Assembly: GCA_026990045.1 (NCBI GenBank)
Contig: JALSIK010000064.1
Span: forward strand, 1-5,284
Direction: 5' to 3'
DNA length: 5,284 nt
Source of the DNA: Chromatiales bacterium
GTDB taxonomy: Bacteria; Pseudomonadota; Gammaproteobacteria; CAMYNG01
Shown: positions 3,899 to 5,284 of the stretch, in pieces
Layout: each line of letters opens with the position of its first letter
Position numbering within the stretch: position 1 is the first letter of the stretch
Notes under the pieces: generated by a model
The model's database searches: none
Told to the model about the DNA's origin: nothing
What the model saw: only the letters and a program-made list of their open reading frames with translations
Program-made: the position numbers and the translations under genes

Positions 3899-5284
3899 AT
3901 GGGCTACTCGTTCACCGAGAAAAAACGCATCCGCAAGGATTTTGGCAAGCGCTCCAGCGTGCTGGAAGTGCCCTACCTGCTGGCCATCCAGCTCGATTCC
4001 TACCGGAGCTTCCTGCAGGCCGACGTGGATCCGGACCGGCGGGAGGAGATGGGGCTGCATGCGGCGTTCAAGTCGGTCTTTCCCATCGTGAGCTACTCGG
4101 GCAACGCCGCCCTCGAGTACGTCAGCTACCGCCTGGGCCAGCCCGCCTTCGACGTCAAGGAGTGCCAGCTCGCCGGCATCACCTATGCCGCGCCGCTGCG
4201 GGTCAAGGTGCGCCTCGTGATCTACGACAAGGAGTCGGGCGGCCAGAAGGTCAAGGACGTGCGCGAGCAGGAAGTGTACATGGGCGAGATCCCGCTCATG
4301 ACCGAGAACGGCACCTTCATCATCAACGGCACCGAGCGGGTCATCGTCTCCCAGCTCCACCGTTCGCCGGGCGTGTTCTTCGATCACGACCGCGGCAAGA
4401 CCCATTCCTCGGGCAAGCTGCTGTTCAACGCCCGCGTCATCCCCTACCGCGGTTCGTGGCTGGACTTCGAGTTCGATCCCAAGGACCTGCTGTTCACCCG
4501 CATCGACCGCCGGCGCAAGCTGCCGGTGACCGTCCTGCTGCGGGCCCTGGGCCTGAGCACGGAAGAGATGCTGGACATCTTCTTCGAGAAGATCGACTTC
4601 AAGTTCGGCAAGGACGGGATCACCATGACCCTGGTGCCGGAGCGCCTGCGCGGCGAGACCGCCACCTTCGACATCAAGGCCAAGGGCAAGCTCATCGTCG
4701 AGGAGGGGCGCCGCATCACCGCCCGCCACACCAAGCAGCTGGCCGAGCTGGGGGTGACCTCCCTCGACGTGCCCGAGGACTACGTGGTGGGCAAGGTCCT
4801 GGCCCATGACATCGTCAACCAGGAGACCGGCGAGCTCATCGCCCGGGCCAACGACGAGATCACCGAGGACCTGCTGGTGCGCATGCGCGAGGCCGGGGTC
4901 AAGGAGTTCCAGTGCATCTTCACCAATGACCTGGACCACGGGCCGTACATCTCCGACACCCTGCGCATCGATCCCACCACCACCCAGCTCGAGGCCCAGG
5001 TGGAGATCTACCGCATGATGCGCCCGGGCGAGCCTCCCACCAAGGAGGCCGCGGAGAACCTGTTCAAGAACCTGTTCTTCAGCCCCGACCGCTACGACCT
5101 GTCCGCGGTGGGCCGCATGAAGTTCAACCGCCGCGTGGGGCGCAAGGAAGTCACCGGTCCGGGCGTGCTGTCCAAGGAGGACATCCTCGACGTCCTCAAG
5201 GTGCTCATCGGCATCCGCAACGGCCACGGCACCGTGGACGACATCGATCACCTGGGCAACCGCCGCATCCGCTCCGTGGGCGAG
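3899..5284 (+). CDS. rpoB: DNA-directed RNA polymerase subunit beta, N-terminal part (runs off right edge)
   Basis: The beta subunit forms one pincer of RNA polymerase and part of its active site. The frame is open for exactly 462 codons to the window end, about one third of a usual 1,340-residue protein. It begins [18 protein letters not shown], like E. coli [18 protein letters not shown], and covers the protrusion and the lobe: [15 protein letters not shown] (76-90), [20 protein letters not shown] (143-162), [15 protein letters not shown] (245-259), [20 protein letters not shown] (341-360), [11 protein letters not shown] (371-381) and [14 protein letters not shown] at the edge. V150 corresponds to E. 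coli Val146, a minor rifampicin site; the main rifampicin region lies just beyond the window. Start: ATG with GAGGG at 3888-3892 and a 6-base gap; an in-frame TGA at 3878-3880 excludes any earlier start. The segment is intact. Confidence 0.98.
   Translation, partial: MGYSFTEKKRIRKDFGKRSSVLEVPYLLAIQLDSYRSFLQADVDPDRREEMGLHAAFKSVFPIVSYSGNAALEYVSYRLGQPAFDVKECQLAGITYAAPLRVKVRLVIYDKESGGQKVKDVREQEVYMGEIPLMTENGTFIINGTERVIVSQLHRSPGVFFDHDRGKTHSSGKLLFNARVIPYRGSWLDFEFDPKDLLFTRIDRRRKLPVTVLLRALGLSTEEMLDIFFEKIDFKFGKDGITMTLVPERLRGETATFDIKAKGKLIVEEGRRITARHTKQLAELGVTSLDVPEDYVVGKVLAHDIVNQETGELIARANDEITEDLLVRMREAGVKEFQCIFTNDLDHGPYISDTLRIDPTTTQLEAQVEIYRMMRPGEPPTKEAAENLFKNLFFSPDRYDLSAVGRMKFNRRVGRKEVTGPGVLSKEDILDVLKVLIGIRNGHGTVDDIDHLGNRRIRSVGE

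Noticed and set aside
3748..4809. Plus-strand open frame (353 codons) overlapping the spacer and rpoB
   Set aside because: It is a shifted frame of rpoB; the product is Arg/Pro/Gly/Ala-rich low-complexity sequence, while the rpoB frame matches the beta subunit along its whole length.
3866..5251. Long open frame (461 codons) on the minus strand across rpoB
   Set aside because: Same artefact: the biased third codon positions of rpoB suppress stops on the other strand. The His/Leu/Asp-rich product resembles no family, and it lies wholly over conserved rpoB.
1..5284. Mobile element, CRISPR array, defence or other new system
   Set aside because: Every coding stretch is a core housekeeping gene in conserved order, and there are no transposase, integrase, spaced direct repeats or unfamiliar proteins.

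Overview
The window is a stretch of the bacterial core translation/transcription cluster. Everything reads on the + strand, in this order: tuf (3' end only), tRNA-Trp(CCA), secE, nusG, rplK, rplA, rplJ, rplL, rpoB (5' part, running off the right edge). The protein sequences resemble gammaproteobacterial ones throughout: SecE is the long three-membrane-segment type, RpoB aligns almost without gaps to the E. coli beta subunit over its first 460 residues, and the gene order is that of many gammaproteobacteria, with tRNA-Trp between tuf and secE. DNA is strongly GC-rich (judged by eye, not counted), with G or C at most third codon positions. A high-GC gammaproteobacterium such as a member of the Chromatiales/Ectothiorhodospiraceae or a relative is the best guess, but the genus cannot be fixed from this window.

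Layout: 1-129 is the end of elongation factor Tu. 130-189 holds a GC-rich hairpin region ending in six T, directly against the tRNA. 190-265 is a complete tRNA-Trp with encoded CCA. 296-643 secE and 646-1179 nusG are almost contiguous. 1180-1310 is a leader with a strong hairpin and a candidate L1 repressor site just before the rplK ribosome binding site. 1311-1742 rplK and 1746-2438 rplA are separated by 3 bases. 2439-2698 is a 260-base leader carrying the recognisable L10 leader RNA and two further hairpins. 2699-3229 rplJ (GTG start) and 3289-3675 rplL encode the L10(L12)n stalk. 3676-3898 is a hairpin-rich spacer, probably an attenuator/processing region. 3899-5284 is the N-terminal 462 codons of rpoB, intact and open to the edge.

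How the genes work together: EF-Tu, tRNA-Trp and the stalk proteins L11, L1, L10 and L7/L12 serve the elongation cycle; SecE is part of the SecYEG protein channel; NusG and RpoB are transcription factor and polymerase subunit. In the well-studied E. coli counterpart, L1 represses rplKA and L10 (with L12) represses rplJL by binding their leaders, and partial termination between rplL and rpoB sets the ratio of ribosomal protein to polymerase. The non-coding stretches here show structures that fit each of these controls, though the base sequences have drifted to high GC.

No novel defence, mobile, CRISPR or biosynthetic system is present: this is ordinary housekeeping DNA. The items worth a second look are the RNA structures in the four spacers. 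No convincing -35/-10 promoter could be picked out by eye. Long open frames on the minus strand and in alternative plus frames are shadows of the real genes.
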